NCBI RefSeq assembly: GCF_014596975.1
Contig: NZ_JACVXD010000009.1
Coordinates: 46,930 to 110,929 of the forward strand
DNA: 64,000 bases
Direction: 5' to 3'
Source of the DNA: Aestuariibaculum marinum
GTDB taxonomy: Bacteria; Bacteroidota; Bacteroidia; Flavobacteriales; Flavobacteriaceae
The notes below the pieces were generated by a model. The model was not told the DNA's origin and did no database searches. It was given only the letters and a program-made list of their open reading frames with translations. The position numbers and the translations under genes were made by a program. Shown piece after piece: positions 10,097 through 18,606 of the stretch (positions are counted from its first letter, which is position 1; every line of letters begins with the position of its first letter).

Positions 10097-10726
10097 TTAA
10101 GGAATATTTAAATACTTATGGGTTTGTAAGGACACTTTCCATTTCGGGTGCTTCATCACATAATCTACAATTTCAGGAATCACCTTATCTCGTTTACTCC
10201 ATTCTGGCTGCATATACAAAATGCAATCATCATTCACTTTAGCCGCTTGCTCTTCTGCAAAACGAAAATCATCCTTGTTATAAATGATAACCTTTAGCTC
10301 ATTTGCTTTAGCATAAACTTCTTCGGTAGGTAATTTCATTTTTTTTGGCGACAAGCAAATCCAGTCCCAGATACCGGTTAATTTATAAGCGCCTGAGGTT
10401 TCAATATGCACCTGCATCCCTTCAGCTTTTAACTGGGTGGTTAAAGCGGTCATATCCCAGGTTAAAGGCTCTCCACCGGTAATTACAATGGTATCACTAT
10501 ATTTTTTAGCGTTCTCTACAATTTTAGTCGTCTCGGTTGGCGGATGTAAATCGGCATTCCAGCTTTCTTTCACATCACACCAGTGGCACCCCACATCGCA
10601 CCCCCCAACACGTATAAAATACGCGGCAGTACCTTTGTGGTATCCTTCACCTTGTATGGTGTAAAACTCCTCCATTAAAGGCAGCATTTCGCCTTTATCT
10701 ACTAATGTTTGTAATTCGCTTTTCAT
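10097..10726 (-). CDS. queE: 7-carboxy-7-deazaguanine synthase
   Basis: Radical-SAM enzyme that contracts 6-carboxytetrahydropterin to CDG in queuosine synthesis. FYTIQGEGYHKGTAAYFIR precedes the cluster motif CDVGCHWC (CX3CX2C spacing used by many QueE proteins), followed by TGGEPLTW for SAM binding. Length 209 aa is normal. The first ATG lies 6 bases past a perfect -7 box, so either the mRNA is leaderless or translation begins at the later Met14 (MLPLMEEF), which would be closer to the start of the E. coli protein. I keep the first ATG. No other queuosine genes are nearby. Confidence 0.9.
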   Translation of the reverse strand: MKSELQTLVDKGEMLPLMEEFYTIQGEGYHKGTAAYFIRVGGCDVGCHWCDVKESWNADLHPPTETTKIVENAKKYSDTIVITGGEPLTWDMTALTTQLKAEGMQVHIETSGAYKLTGIWDWICLSPKKMKLPTEEVYAKANELKVIIYNKDDFRFAEEQAAKVNDDCILYMQPEWSKRDKVIPEIVDYVMKHPKWKVSLQTHKYLNIP

Positions 10727-10731
10727 GGGTG

Positions 10732-10739
10732 CAAAGATA
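10732..10739 (-). promoter_or_regulatory. -7 element for queE
   Basis: TATCTTTG on the minus strand ends 5 bases before the annotated ATG. With normal spacing transcription would begin at or next to the A of ATG, predicting leaderless mRNA. Confidence 0.6.
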
Positions 10740-10914
10740 CATATTCATTTACTTTATTTAGTTTTTTTAGAGTTCATTTAACGTCTTTAGATATCTATCA
10801 AAATAAAGACATTCAACAACATGCAAAAAGCAGGTTAAAACTAATGGCGATTCGTAAAAAACAGCTATTTTTTTCTTCATCAATTTTCATGTATTTTTAA
10901 CCAAAACAAAAGGT

Positions 10915-12447
10915 ATGAGCAAAACAGACGATTTTTTAAAACACATAACAGAAGGGAATACAACTAAAGGCGATTTTATCCCTGTTGGCGCCGCGATGCT
11001 CGACGGTGAAACCATAACAGGTGCTCATGTAAAAATACCTTTAAAAACCTTAAATCGTCATGGATTAATTGCTGGAGCTACAGGAACCGGAAAAACTAAA
11101 TCGCTACAGGTTTTAGCCGAAAATTTAAGTGAACGTGGTGTACCGGTTTTGCTTATGGATATTAAAGGAGACTTAAGCGGATTAGCCAAGCCAAGCCCTG
11201 GGCATGTGAAGATTGATGAACGTATGTCTCAAATTGGTTTACCTTTTGAAGCCAAAGCATTTCCTGTTGAACTATTAACCTTATCGGAACAAAATGGTGT
11301 TAGACTTCGTGCTACCGTTAGCGAATTTGGCCCGGTATTATTATCTCGTATTTTAGATCTTAATGACACGCAATCTGGAATTGTAGCAGTGATTTTTCAG
11401 TATTGCGACAACAATAAACTGCCTTTATTAGACTTAAAAGATTTCAAAAAAATATTACAATACGCGACCGATGAAGGCAAAGAAGAGTTTACCGAAGCTT
11501 ATGGCCGAATTTCGACTGCGTCTACTGGAGCTATCTTACGTAAAATAGTAGAACTGGAACAACAGGGTGCCGATTTGTTCTTCGGAGAAACCTCATTCGA
11601 CGTTCAGGATTTATTACGCATTGATGACAATGGAAATGGCTATATAAATATTATTCGTTTGACTGATATTCAAGACAGACCTAAACTGTTTTCAACCTTT
11701 ATGTTGAGTTTATTAGCTGAAATCTATTCAACCTTCCCTGAGCAAGGTGATTCCGGAAGACCAGAACTGGTTATTTTTATTGACGAGGCACATTTAATAT
11801 TTGATGAAGCTTCGAAAGCGTTACTCAATCAAATTGAAAGTATCGTTAAACTGATTCGTAGTAAAGGCGTCGGACTGTATTTCGTTACCCAAAACCCAAC
11901 CGATGTTCCTGAAGAAGTTTTAAGTCAGTTAGGTTTAAAAATTCAGCATGCCTTACGTGCGTTCACCGCAAAAGACAGAAAAGCCATTAAACTAACAGCT
12001 CAAAATTATCCAGATTCTGAATATTACGATACTGCAGAAGTATTAACTTCTCTTGGTACCGGAGAAGCTTTAGTTTCAGCTTTAGATGAAAAAGGGCGCC
12101 CCACGCCTCTTGCTGCAACGATGATGCGTGCTCCGATGAGCCGGATGGATATTTTAACAGACGACGAATTAAATGAACTTCTTTCAACTTCTAAACTGGT
12201 TAAAAAGTACAACGAAACTATAGACCGTGAAAGTGCCTACGAATTATTGAATGAAAAAATTGCGCAGGCCGAAGCAGATGAAGCCAAGGAACAAGCTAAA
12301 AAAGAACAGGAAGCATTAAAAAAGGCAAAAAGCTCATCATCAACAAGACGCAGAAGCACAGCTATGAATCCCGTGGTAAAAGTATTAACCAGTGCCACGT
12401 TTATTAGAAGTGTTTTTGGTATTTTAACTAAAATCATGAAAAAATAA
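10915..12447 (+). CDS. HerA/DUF853-type ATPase
   Basis: A 510-residue P-loop ATPase of the HerA/FtsK superfamily (DUF853, YjgR-like). Walker A GATGTGKTKSLQ is near residue 55, Walker B LVIFIDEAHLIFDEA near 290, and QNPTDVPEEVLSQLGLKIQHALRAFTAKD is characteristic of the family. The C terminus carries an Ala/Glu/Lys-rich coiled coil and a basic stretch. Role in DNA processing is assumed from homologues; no NurA nuclease is next to it. It heads a run of plus-strand genes, 47 bases before a small lipoprotein. Nothing recognisable was seen in the queE/HerA divergent spacer apart from the queE promoter. Confidence 0.85.
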   Translation: MSKTDDFLKHITEGNTTKGDFIPVGAAMLDGETITGAHVKIPLKTLNRHGLIAGATGTGKTKSLQVLAENLSERGVPVLLMDIKGDLSGLAKPSPGHVKIDERMSQIGLPFEAKAFPVELLTLSEQNGVRLRATVSEFGPVLLSRILDLNDTQSGIVAVIFQYCDNNKLPLLDLKDFKKILQYATDEGKEEFTEAYGRISTASTGAILRKIVELEQQGADLFFGETSFDVQDLLRIDDNGNGYINIIRLTDIQDRPKLFSTFMLSLLAEIYSTFPEQGDSGRPELVIFIDEAHLIFDEASKALLNQIESIVKLIRSKGVGLYFVTQNPTDVPEEVLSQLGLKIQHALRAFTAKDRKAIKLTAQNYPDSEYYDTAEVLTSLGTGEALVSALDEKGRPTPLAATMMRAPMSRMDILTDDELNELLSTSKLVKKYNETIDRESAYELLNEKIAQAEADEAKEQAKKEQEALKKAKSSSSTRRRSTAMNPVVKVLTSATFIRSVFGILTKIMKK

Positions 12448-12494
12448 TACGACATTTGTCTCTTAAAACATAAAAACAACCTATCTATCATTAC

Positions 12495-13046
12495 ATGAAA
12501 AAACTAATATTAAGCATCACCGCTTTATCTTTATTATTTGCAAGTTGTGGCAAAACGCAAGACCCTTTCGAAGTATCTAAACAACATGTAGGCTTATTAA
12601 CAGATTCTACCCTTGTTAAGAACTTAAAAACCGTTTTTATAAATGATTCGATAACCGAAATATTTAATGACAATGGCTTTATGGGCGTTGGCAAAAGCAT
12701 TGAGGTTTTCGATAAAGCAGGCAAAAAATTATTAATCTTAAATCCGGAGTACAAATCGGATACGACGGCTGTTGTAAAGAGTGTTCAAATTATCGATCCG
12801 CGTTATAAAACCGATAAAAATATTACTACCAAAAGTACATTTAAAGATATTAACGGTAGCTATAAAATATCGAGAATCGATAACTTAATTAATTCGGTTG
12901 TGGTTTCAGTAAACGAAATCAATGCTAGTTTTACAATTGACAAAAAAGAATTGCCTGCGAACATCAGGTTTGATATGAATCTGGATATTGAAGCGATGCA
13001 TATTCCTGATAATGCTAAAATAAAATACTTCTTTATAAACTGGTAA
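12495..13046 (+). CDS. Hypothetical lipoprotein
   Basis: A 183-residue protein with a lipoprotein signal peptide (LLFASCGKT, lipid-attached Cys near residue 18). The mature part (beta-rich, with DPRYKTDKNITTKSTFKDI) is not a family I can name. The gene is 5 bases before the YitT-type membrane protein and likely co-transcribed with it. Function unknown. Confidence 0.75.
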   Translation: MKKLILSITALSLLFASCGKTQDPFEVSKQHVGLLTDSTLVKNLKTVFINDSITEIFNDNGFMGVGKSIEVFDKAGKKLLILNPEYKSDTTAVVKSVQIIDPRYKTDKNITTKSTFKDINGSYKISRIDNLINSVVVSVNEINASFTIDKKELPANIRFDMNLDIEAMHIPDNAKIKYFFINW

Positions 13047-13051
13047 ACCCT

Positions 13052-14026
13052 ATGAATCCGTTTCTATCTAAATTACTAGTCGATGTTGCTCGCAAAAAGC
13101 TAAAAAGCAAAAGCGATGCGCCTGTGAGTAAACGACAGATTGTACCATTGGTTAGAATATTTCAGGTAGAACTGGCTCATGCCATTAAAGAATATATTTT
13201 CATTATTATTGGTGTGTTTTCTGCCGGATTCGGATTAAAAGGGTTTTTATTACCTAATCATTTTATCGACGGAGGCGCCACTGGTATTTCGTTATTACTA
13301 AACCATGTGACGTCTCTCGATTTGAGTATCTTCCTTATACTTGTTAACCTTCCGTTTTTAATTTTAGCTTCAAGAACCATAAGCATTAAATTTGCGATTA
13401 AGAGTATTGCAGCTATTGCGTTTTTAGCCTTTGTGGTTCACTTTGTGGACTATCCCATAATTACTGAAGACAAACTTTTAATTTCTGTTTTTGGTGGATT
13501 TTTCCTTGGTTTAGGTATAGGATTATCTGTACGAGGTGGTAGTGTTATAGACGGCACTGAGGTTCTGGCTATCTACTTAAGCCGCAAGTTGTCACTAACT
13601 ATTGGAGATGTTTTACTTCTTACTAACATTATAATTTTTTCGGTTGGAGCCTATATCCTTTCTATAGAAACAGCACTTTACGCAATTTTAACGTATCTTG
13701 CGGCCGCAAAAACTGTCGATTTTGTTGTTGATGGCGTTGAAGAATATGTTGGTGTTACCATCATATCAACACACCACGAGGAGATACGCCTTATGCTTAC
13801 CGAAAAGTTACAGCGCGCCTGCACCATTTATGCTGGTAAAGGAGGATTTGGCTCTTCAGGAAAAAGCTACGATAAAGACATTATTTATACAGTAGTTACA
13901 CGTTTAGAACTCGCCAAACTTCAAACTGAAATCGACAAAATAGACCGAAACGCCTTTATTATTATGGGAATTGTAAAAGACCTAAAAGGCGGTATGATTA
14001 AGAAGAAACCCTTACAGGGACATTAA
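13052..14026 (+). CDS. YitT family membrane protein (DUF161 + DUF2179)
   Basis: A 324-residue protein. After a basic N-terminal extension of about 45 residues come five to six membrane segments (starting EYIFIIIGVFSAGFGLKGFLLPNHFIDGG) with the YitT signature GGFFLGLGIGLSVRGGSVIDGTEVLA, then a cytoplasmic DUF2179 domain (TIISTHHEEIRLMLTEKLQRACTIYAGKGG region). The transported substrate, if any, is unknown. The N-terminal extension is longer than in typical Bacillus homologues. Confidence 0.85.
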   Translation: MNPFLSKLLVDVARKKLKSKSDAPVSKRQIVPLVRIFQVELAHAIKEYIFIIIGVFSAGFGLKGFLLPNHFIDGGATGISLLLNHVTSLDLSIFLILVNLPFLILASRTISIKFAIKSIAAIAFLAFVVHFVDYPIITEDKLLISVFGGFFLGLGIGLSVRGGSVIDGTEVLAIYLSRKLSLTIGDVLLLTNIIIFSVGAYILSIETALYAILTYLAAAKTVDFVVDGVEEYVGVTIISTHHEEIRLMLTEKLQRACTIYAGKGGFGSSGKSYDKDIIYTVVTRLELAKLQTEIDKIDRNAFIIMGIVKDLKGGMIKKKPLQGH

Positions 14027-14044
14027 ATCTAAAACCAAAATATT

Positions 14045-14416
14045 TTGGCCAATAAAAAATACACCGTACAAAGTAGTCCGTTTGTTGTACCCACAACCGA
14101 TGGCAAAGTTATAAGAGAGCACTTTGGTGTTGCAACCGATGGTAATAAAAACATTAGCATCGCCCATATGAAAGCACCTGCGGGATGGAGTGAACCCTTT
14201 CAAACACCAGAATTTGACGAATACACCTTTATTATTTCTGGCAGAAAGCAATTTATTATAGAAGACGAAACCGTTGTATTAGAAGCCGGACAATCCATAA
14301 AGATAGAACGCAACACCCGAGTACAATACTCCAATCCTTTTACCGAAGTCTGCGAATACATTGCCATTTGCACGCCAGCATTTTCAATGGATTTAGTACA
14401 CAGAGAAGACAATTAA
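14045..14416 (+). CDS. Cupin domain protein
   Basis: A 123-residue single-domain cupin: AGWSEPFQTPEFDEYTFIISGRKQFIIEDETVVLEAGQSIKIE is a double-stranded beta-helix core, but the usual HxH metal ligands are not clear (EPFQTPEFDE in motif 1). Translation probably starts at TTG 14045 because no ATG fits before residue 40. Its stop codon abuts the ATG of the next gene (stop 14414-14416, start 14417). Substrate unknown. Confidence 0.75.
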   Translation: MANKKYTVQSSPFVVPTTDGKVIREHFGVATDGNKNISIAHMKAPAGWSEPFQTPEFDEYTFIISGRKQFIIEDETVVLEAGQSIKIERNTRVQYSNPFTEVCEYIAICTPAFSMDLVHREDN

Positions 14417-15241
14417 ATGAATAATACCCTTGTTAAAACCATAGGTAAACTTATAAATACAGTAAGTTACCTATCGCCAAACTGTGCAGCTAAAAAAGCT
14501 GTAGATATATTTTCAACACCAAGAAAAGGAAAGTTACACACCGAAGAATTAGAGTATCTTAAGTCTGCAACTCAAAAGACTTTTGAATACGACGGTATCG
14601 ATATTAAAACCTATTTCTGGCAAGGAACAGAAAAAACCATTTTACTGGTTCACGGTTGGGAAAGCAACTCCTATCGCTGGAAAGATTTAATCGACATTTT
14701 TAAAGCAGAAGATTACAACATTGTAGCTTTAGATGCGCCTGGACACGGAAATTCGGGACACAAAACATTTAATGCCGTGTTGTATTCTGAATGTATTAAC
14801 ATGGTGGCACAGGAATTTAAACCAGATATTATTATCGGGCATAGTATTGGCGGCACAGCATCAGCGTTAGCAACCAACAATCATAAAATCCCTGTTGAAA
14901 AACTAATTTTATTAGGAGCACCTTCAAACTTTGACGAGGTTATTGACAACTACGTAAAGATTATGGGCTACAACAAAAGGGTTACAAAAGCCATGGATGC
15001 GTATTATTTAAAACACTTCGGAAAATTACCAAGTTTTTACAGCATCAAAAACTTTTCAGAAGATCTGGAAGCCGACGGCTTAATTATTCACGATAAAAAA
15101 GACCGTATCATCTCGTATCGTGATGCTTTGCAAATTTCGAAATACTATAAAAATGCCAAGCTGGTTAAGACTAAAGGCTTTGGCCACGGTTTAAAAAATG
15201 AAATTGTTTACAATCATATTTTAGAATTTTTAAACGCTTAG
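14417..15241 (+). CDS. Alpha/beta hydrolase
   Basis: A 274-residue alpha/beta-hydrolase fold protein. It shows the oxyanion-hole strand LLVHGWESNSYRWKD, the LDAPGHGNSG block, nucleophile Ser in GHSIGG, a late Asp in HDKKDRIISYR and His in GFGHGLKN, which together give a complete Ser-Asp-His triad. Substrate unknown (esterase or lipase-like). It follows the cupin gene directly, so the two are probably one transcript. Confidence 0.85.
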   Translation: MNNTLVKTIGKLINTVSYLSPNCAAKKAVDIFSTPRKGKLHTEELEYLKSATQKTFEYDGIDIKTYFWQGTEKTILLVHGWESNSYRWKDLIDIFKAEDYNIVALDAPGHGNSGHKTFNAVLYSECINMVAQEFKPDIIIGHSIGGTASALATNNHKIPVEKLILLGAPSNFDEVIDNYVKIMGYNKRVTKAMDAYYLKHFGKLPSFYSIKNFSEDLEADGLIIHDKKDRIISYRDALQISKYYKNAKLVKTKGFGHGLKNEIVYNHILEFLNA

Positions 15242-15249
15242 AATTGTTG

Positions 15250-15257
15250 TATTTTTG
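15250..15257 (+). promoter_or_regulatory. -7 element for rluF
   Basis: TATTTTTG matches TAnnTTTG, 23 bases before the ATG at 15281 and just after the hydrolase stop codon, so rluF probably has its own promoter. Confidence 0.55.
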
Positions 15258-15280
15258 CCCAAAACAATAATCACCTCTAC

Positions 15281-16096
15281 ATGTCGGAAGAATTAAAACG
15301 TATAAACAAATATTTAAGTGAAGTTGGATACTGCTCGCGCCGGGAAGCCGACAAACTTATTGACGCCGGTCGTGTAACCATAAACGGTAACCTTCCCGAA
15401 ATGGGTACTAAAATCGCAACTGGTGATGTGGTTTGCGTTGATGGTAATGAAATAAAAAACACTAAGGAGAGTTTCGTTTATCTGGCATTCAACAAGCCGG
15501 TGGGTATTGTTTGTACGACAGACACTAGTGTAGAGAAAGATAATATTATAGATTACATTAACTACCCGAAACGCATCTTCCCTATTGGCAGACTAGATAA
15601 ACCCAGTGAAGGTCTTATTCTTTTAACTGACGATGGCGATATTGTAAACAAAATTCTTCGTGCGAGTAACAACCACGAAAAAGAATATATAGTAACCGTA
15701 GATAAGCCGATTTCTCAAACCTTTATTGAGCGTATGGCTGGTGGTATTTATTTAGAAGATTTAAAGAAAACCACCAACAAATGTAAGGTTGAAAAGCTAA
15801 GCACTTACGAATTTAAAATTATCCTTACCCAAGGCTTAAACCGACAAATCCGCAGAATGTGTGCGTATTTAAATTATGAAGTACAAACCCTGAAACGTGT
15901 TCGCATTATGAACATTAAGCTGGACACACCTATTGGGGAATACCGAGAACTAACCAAAGAAGAATTCGCTGAATTAAACAAACTTATTAGCACTTCAACC
16001 AAAGTGTTTAAACCAAAAACCGACCGACGCTTTGGCATTTCTTCTGAAAGACCGCAACAAAACGACAAACGGCAACCGAAACGCAGAAAAAGATAA
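15281..16096 (+). CDS. rluF: 23S rRNA pseudouridine synthase RluF-like
   Basis: A 271-residue RsuA/RluB/E/F family pseudouridine synthase. It has an N-terminal S4 RNA-binding domain (INKYLSEVGYCSRREADKLIDAGRVTING) and the catalytic Asp in FPIGRLDKPSEGLILLTDDGD, with GLNRQIRRMC near residue 188. The arrangement and the short N-terminal part fit RluF (U2604) better than RluB. The C terminus is a basic tail (residues 245-271, QQNDKRQPKRRKR), common in Bacteroidetes homologues. Confidence 0.88.
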   Translation: MSEELKRINKYLSEVGYCSRREADKLIDAGRVTINGNLPEMGTKIATGDVVCVDGNEIKNTKESFVYLAFNKPVGIVCTTDTSVEKDNIIDYINYPKRIFPIGRLDKPSEGLILLTDDGDIVNKILRASNNHEKEYIVTVDKPISQTFIERMAGGIYLEDLKKTTNKCKVEKLSTYEFKIILTQGLNRQIRRMCAYLNYEVQTLKRVRIMNIKLDTPIGEYRELTKEEFAELNKLISTSTKVFKPKTDRRFGISSERPQQNDKRQPKRRKR

Positions 16097-16099
16097 ACA

Positions 16100-16132
16100 A
16101 AAAAAAGCAGCATTAATTAATGCTGCTTTTTT
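16100..16132. terminator. Bidirectional terminator
   Basis: AAAAAAGCAGCATT / AATGCTGCTTTTTT hairpin between convergent rluF and folD; A-run on one side and T-run on the other. Confidence 0.87.
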
Positions 16133-16155
16133 ATTTCTATAGAGATAATTATTTT

Positions 16156-17031
16156 CTATCCGTGTCTTTCTCTTGCTAATAAGGTATTCTTAAGAAGCAT
16201 AGCAATGGTCATTGGACCTACTCCTCCAGGTACCGGAGTAATAAAGCTAGCTTTAGGGCTTACACTTGCAAAATCGACATCACCTGCTAAACGGTAACCC
16301 GCTTTTTTAGTGTCGTCTGGCACACGTGTAATTCCAACATCAATTACAACCACACCATCTTTAACCATATCTCCTGTTAAATATTCTGAGATACCAATAG
16401 CAGCTACAATGATATCTGCACCACGAGTAATTTCAGCTAAGTTCTTCGTACGACTGTGTACAACTGTAACCGTTGCATCACCAGCCTTACGCTTCTGACT
16501 CATTAAAATACTCATTGGGCGACCAACAATATGACTACGTCCCATAACTACCACATTTTTACCAGAGGTTTCCACGTTATAACGCTCTAATAATTCCATA
16601 ATTCCGAATGGTGTTGCAGGAAGGAATGTTGGTAAATCTAACGCCATTTTACCTACGTTTGTCGGGTGGAAACCATCAACATCCTTATTCGGATCGATAG
16701 CCATTAATACCTTTTGCTCATCGATATGCTTTGGTAACGGCAACTGCACGATAAATCCATCGATATCATCATTGGTATTTAATTCGTTGATTTTCTGTAA
16801 TAGAACATCTTCGGTAGTTTCCTCAGGTAAGTCTATTAAAGTTGAATGAAACCCAATTTTTTCACAAGCTTTAACTTTAGCGTTCACGTAAGTCATACTT
16901 GCTCCGTCTGTTCCTACTAAAATTGCCGCTAAATGAGGTACTTTTTCACCATTAGCAACCATGTTGCTTACCTCAACAGCGATTTCCTCTTTAATATCGT
17001 TACTTACTTTTTTTCCGTCTAAAATGGTCAT
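16156..17031 (-). CDS. folD: Methylene-tetrahydrofolate dehydrogenase/cyclohydrolase
   Basis: Bifunctional NADP-dependent 5,10-methylene-THF dehydrogenase and cyclohydrolase, 291 aa. Family blocks present: [14 protein letters not shown] with the catalytic Lys, [41 protein letters not shown] and the C-terminal [18 protein letters not shown]. It lies 46 bases downstream of ffh on the same strand, probably in the same transcript. Confidence 0.95.
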   Translation of the reverse strand: MTILDGKKVSNDIKEEIAVEVSNMVANGEKVPHLAAILVGTDGASMTYVNAKVKACEKIGFHSTLIDLPEETTEDVLLQKINELNTNDDIDGFIVQLPLPKHIDEQKVLMAIDPNKDVDGFHPTNVGKMALDLPTFLPATPFGIMELLERYNVETSGKNVVVMGRSHIVGRPMSILMSQKRKAGDATVTVVHSRTKNLAEITRGADIIVAAIGISEYLTGDMVKDGVVVIDVGITRVPDDTKKAGYRLAGDVDFASVSPKASFITPVPGGVGPMTIAMLLKNTLLARERHG

Positions 17032-17077
17032 TGTCTAGATATTGTTGATAATTGAAATAACTCCTTAACTTAAAAAA

Positions 17078-18406
17078 TTAACGCATGCCTCGCATCATAC
17101 CCATCATCTTCTTAGCACCACCATCCTGCATCATCTTCATCATTTTGCTCATTTGGTTGAATTGCTTTAAAAGCTGATTTACTTGTTGAACTGAAGTTCC
17201 GGATCCTTTACCAATACGTTTTTTTCTACTCGCATTAATGATTGACGGGTTGGTTCTTTCTTCTGGTGTCATCGAATAGATAATCGCTTCGATACCTTTA
17301 AATGCATCATCATCGATATCGACATCTTTCAACATTTTCCCAGCACCAGGTATCATGCCCATAAGGTCTTTCATGTTACCCATTTTCTTAATTTGCTGAA
17401 TCTGATTTAAGAAATCGTCGAAACCAAACTGGTTTTTAGCAATTTTCTTTTGAAGCTTACGTGCTTCTTCTTCATCAAACTGCTCTTGCGCACGCTCTAC
17501 TAACGACACCACGTCTCCCATACCAAGGATACGGTCTGCCATACGTGACGGATAGAACACATCAATCGCTTCCATTTTCTCACCAGTACCAATAAACTTA
17601 ATTGGTTTATTAACTACCGATTTAATTGAAATGGCCGCACCACCACGCGTATCTCCATCTAATTTAGTAAGGATAACCCCGTCAAAATTCAACACATCGT
17701 TGAAAGCTTTTGCTGTATTTACAGCATCTTGACCTGTCATAGAATCTACAACAAACAACGTTTCTTGTGGTTTAATGGCAGCGTGAATGTTAGAAATCTC
17801 GGTCATCATCGCTTCATCAACAGCTAAACGACCCGCAGTATCTATAATTACTACATTATGTCCGTTAGCTTTTGCATGTGCAATACCTGCCTGAGCAATA
17901 GCTACAGGATCTTGATTTCCTTTATCGCTAAAAACCTCTACACCAATCTGCTCACCAACCACATGTAACTGATCGATTGCTGCTGGACGATACACGTCAC
18001 AAGCCACTAATAAAGGTTTCTTTGTTTTTTTATTTTTAAGGTAATTAGCAAGCTTACCAGAAAAGGTTGTTTTACCAGAACCTTGTAAACCCGACATTAA
18101 AATAACACTTGGTGTACCCGACAGGTTAATGCCTTCAGCATCACCTCCCATTAATTGGGTTAACTCGTCTTTAACGATTTTAACCATTAATTGCCCTGGC
18201 TGTAATGTGGTTAATACATCTTGCCCAAGCGCTTTTTCCTTAACGGTATTGGTAAATTGCTTTGCTATTTTAAAGTTAACATCGGCATCTAATAAAGCAC
18301 GTCTTACTTCCTTTAGGGTTTCTGCTACATTGACTTCTGTAATACTTCCGTGTCCTTTAAGAACGTGTAAGGCTTTATCTAATTTATCGCTTAAATTATT
18401 AAACAT
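17078..18406 (-). CDS. ffh: Signal recognition particle protein Ffh
   Basis: SRP54 GTPase that binds 4.5S RNA and signal sequences. N domain, G domain (GLQGSGKTTFSGKLANYLK, DTAGR, TKLDGDTRGG) and a Met-rich M domain ending in a run of Met/Lys/Gly. I place the start at the ATG 18406 (MFNNLSDKLDKAL), giving 443 aa. The open frame extends upstream to 18511, but a perfect -7 box lies in that extension, and its hydrophobic translation does not belong to Ffh. Confidence 0.95.
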   Translation of the reverse strand: MFNNLSDKLDKALHVLKGHGSITEVNVAETLKEVRRALLDADVNFKIAKQFTNTVKEKALGQDVLTTLQPGQLMVKIVKDELTQLMGGDAEGINLSGTPSVILMSGLQGSGKTTFSGKLANYLKNKKTKKPLLVACDVYRPAAIDQLHVVGEQIGVEVFSDKGNQDPVAIAQAGIAHAKANGHNVVIIDTAGRLAVDEAMMTEISNIHAAIKPQETLFVVDSMTGQDAVNTAKAFNDVLNFDGVILTKLDGDTRGGAAISIKSVVNKPIKFIGTGEKMEAIDVFYPSRMADRILGMGDVVSLVERAQEQFDEEEARKLQKKIAKNQFGFDDFLNQIQQIKKMGNMKDLMGMIPGAGKMLKDVDIDDDAFKGIEAIIYSMTPEERTNPSIINASRKKRIGKGSGTSVQQVNQLLKQFNQMSKMMKMMQDGGAKKMMGMMRGMR

Positions 18407-18432
18407 AATTGTTATTGAAATTTTAAGAAGTG

Positions 18433-18440
18433 CAAATTTA
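18433..18440 (-). promoter_or_regulatory. -7 element for ffh
   Basis: TAAATTTG on the minus strand, 26 bases before ATG 18406. This supports the shorter Ffh start. Confidence 0.6.
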
Positions 18441-18487
18441 GTGATTTGCTGTGTATTATAGAAGTATACTAATATAAAATATGGCAC

Positions 18488-18528
18488 AAAAAAAAGGACT
18501 ATCAAAATCACTACTTTGATAGCCCTTT
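18488..18528 (-). terminator. Terminator of the repeat lipoprotein gene
   Basis: On the minus strand GGGCTATCAAA, a 7-9 base loop, TTTGATAGTCC, then a run of T, about 80 bases after the lipoprotein stop codon and before the ffh promoter. Confidence 0.8.
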
Positions 18529-18606
18529 CTGGTGAAAGCTTCCTTAAATAATTAACCTACTAATTTGAACAAAAAAGATAAGCTTTCAACCGGTAGCAGA
18601 GTTAAT

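Noticed and set aside
18407..18511. Hydrophobic 35-residue N-terminal extension of Ffh, resembling a membrane segment.
   Set aside because: A perfect -7 box (18433-18440) lies within it and Ffh proteins begin at MFNNLSDKL.
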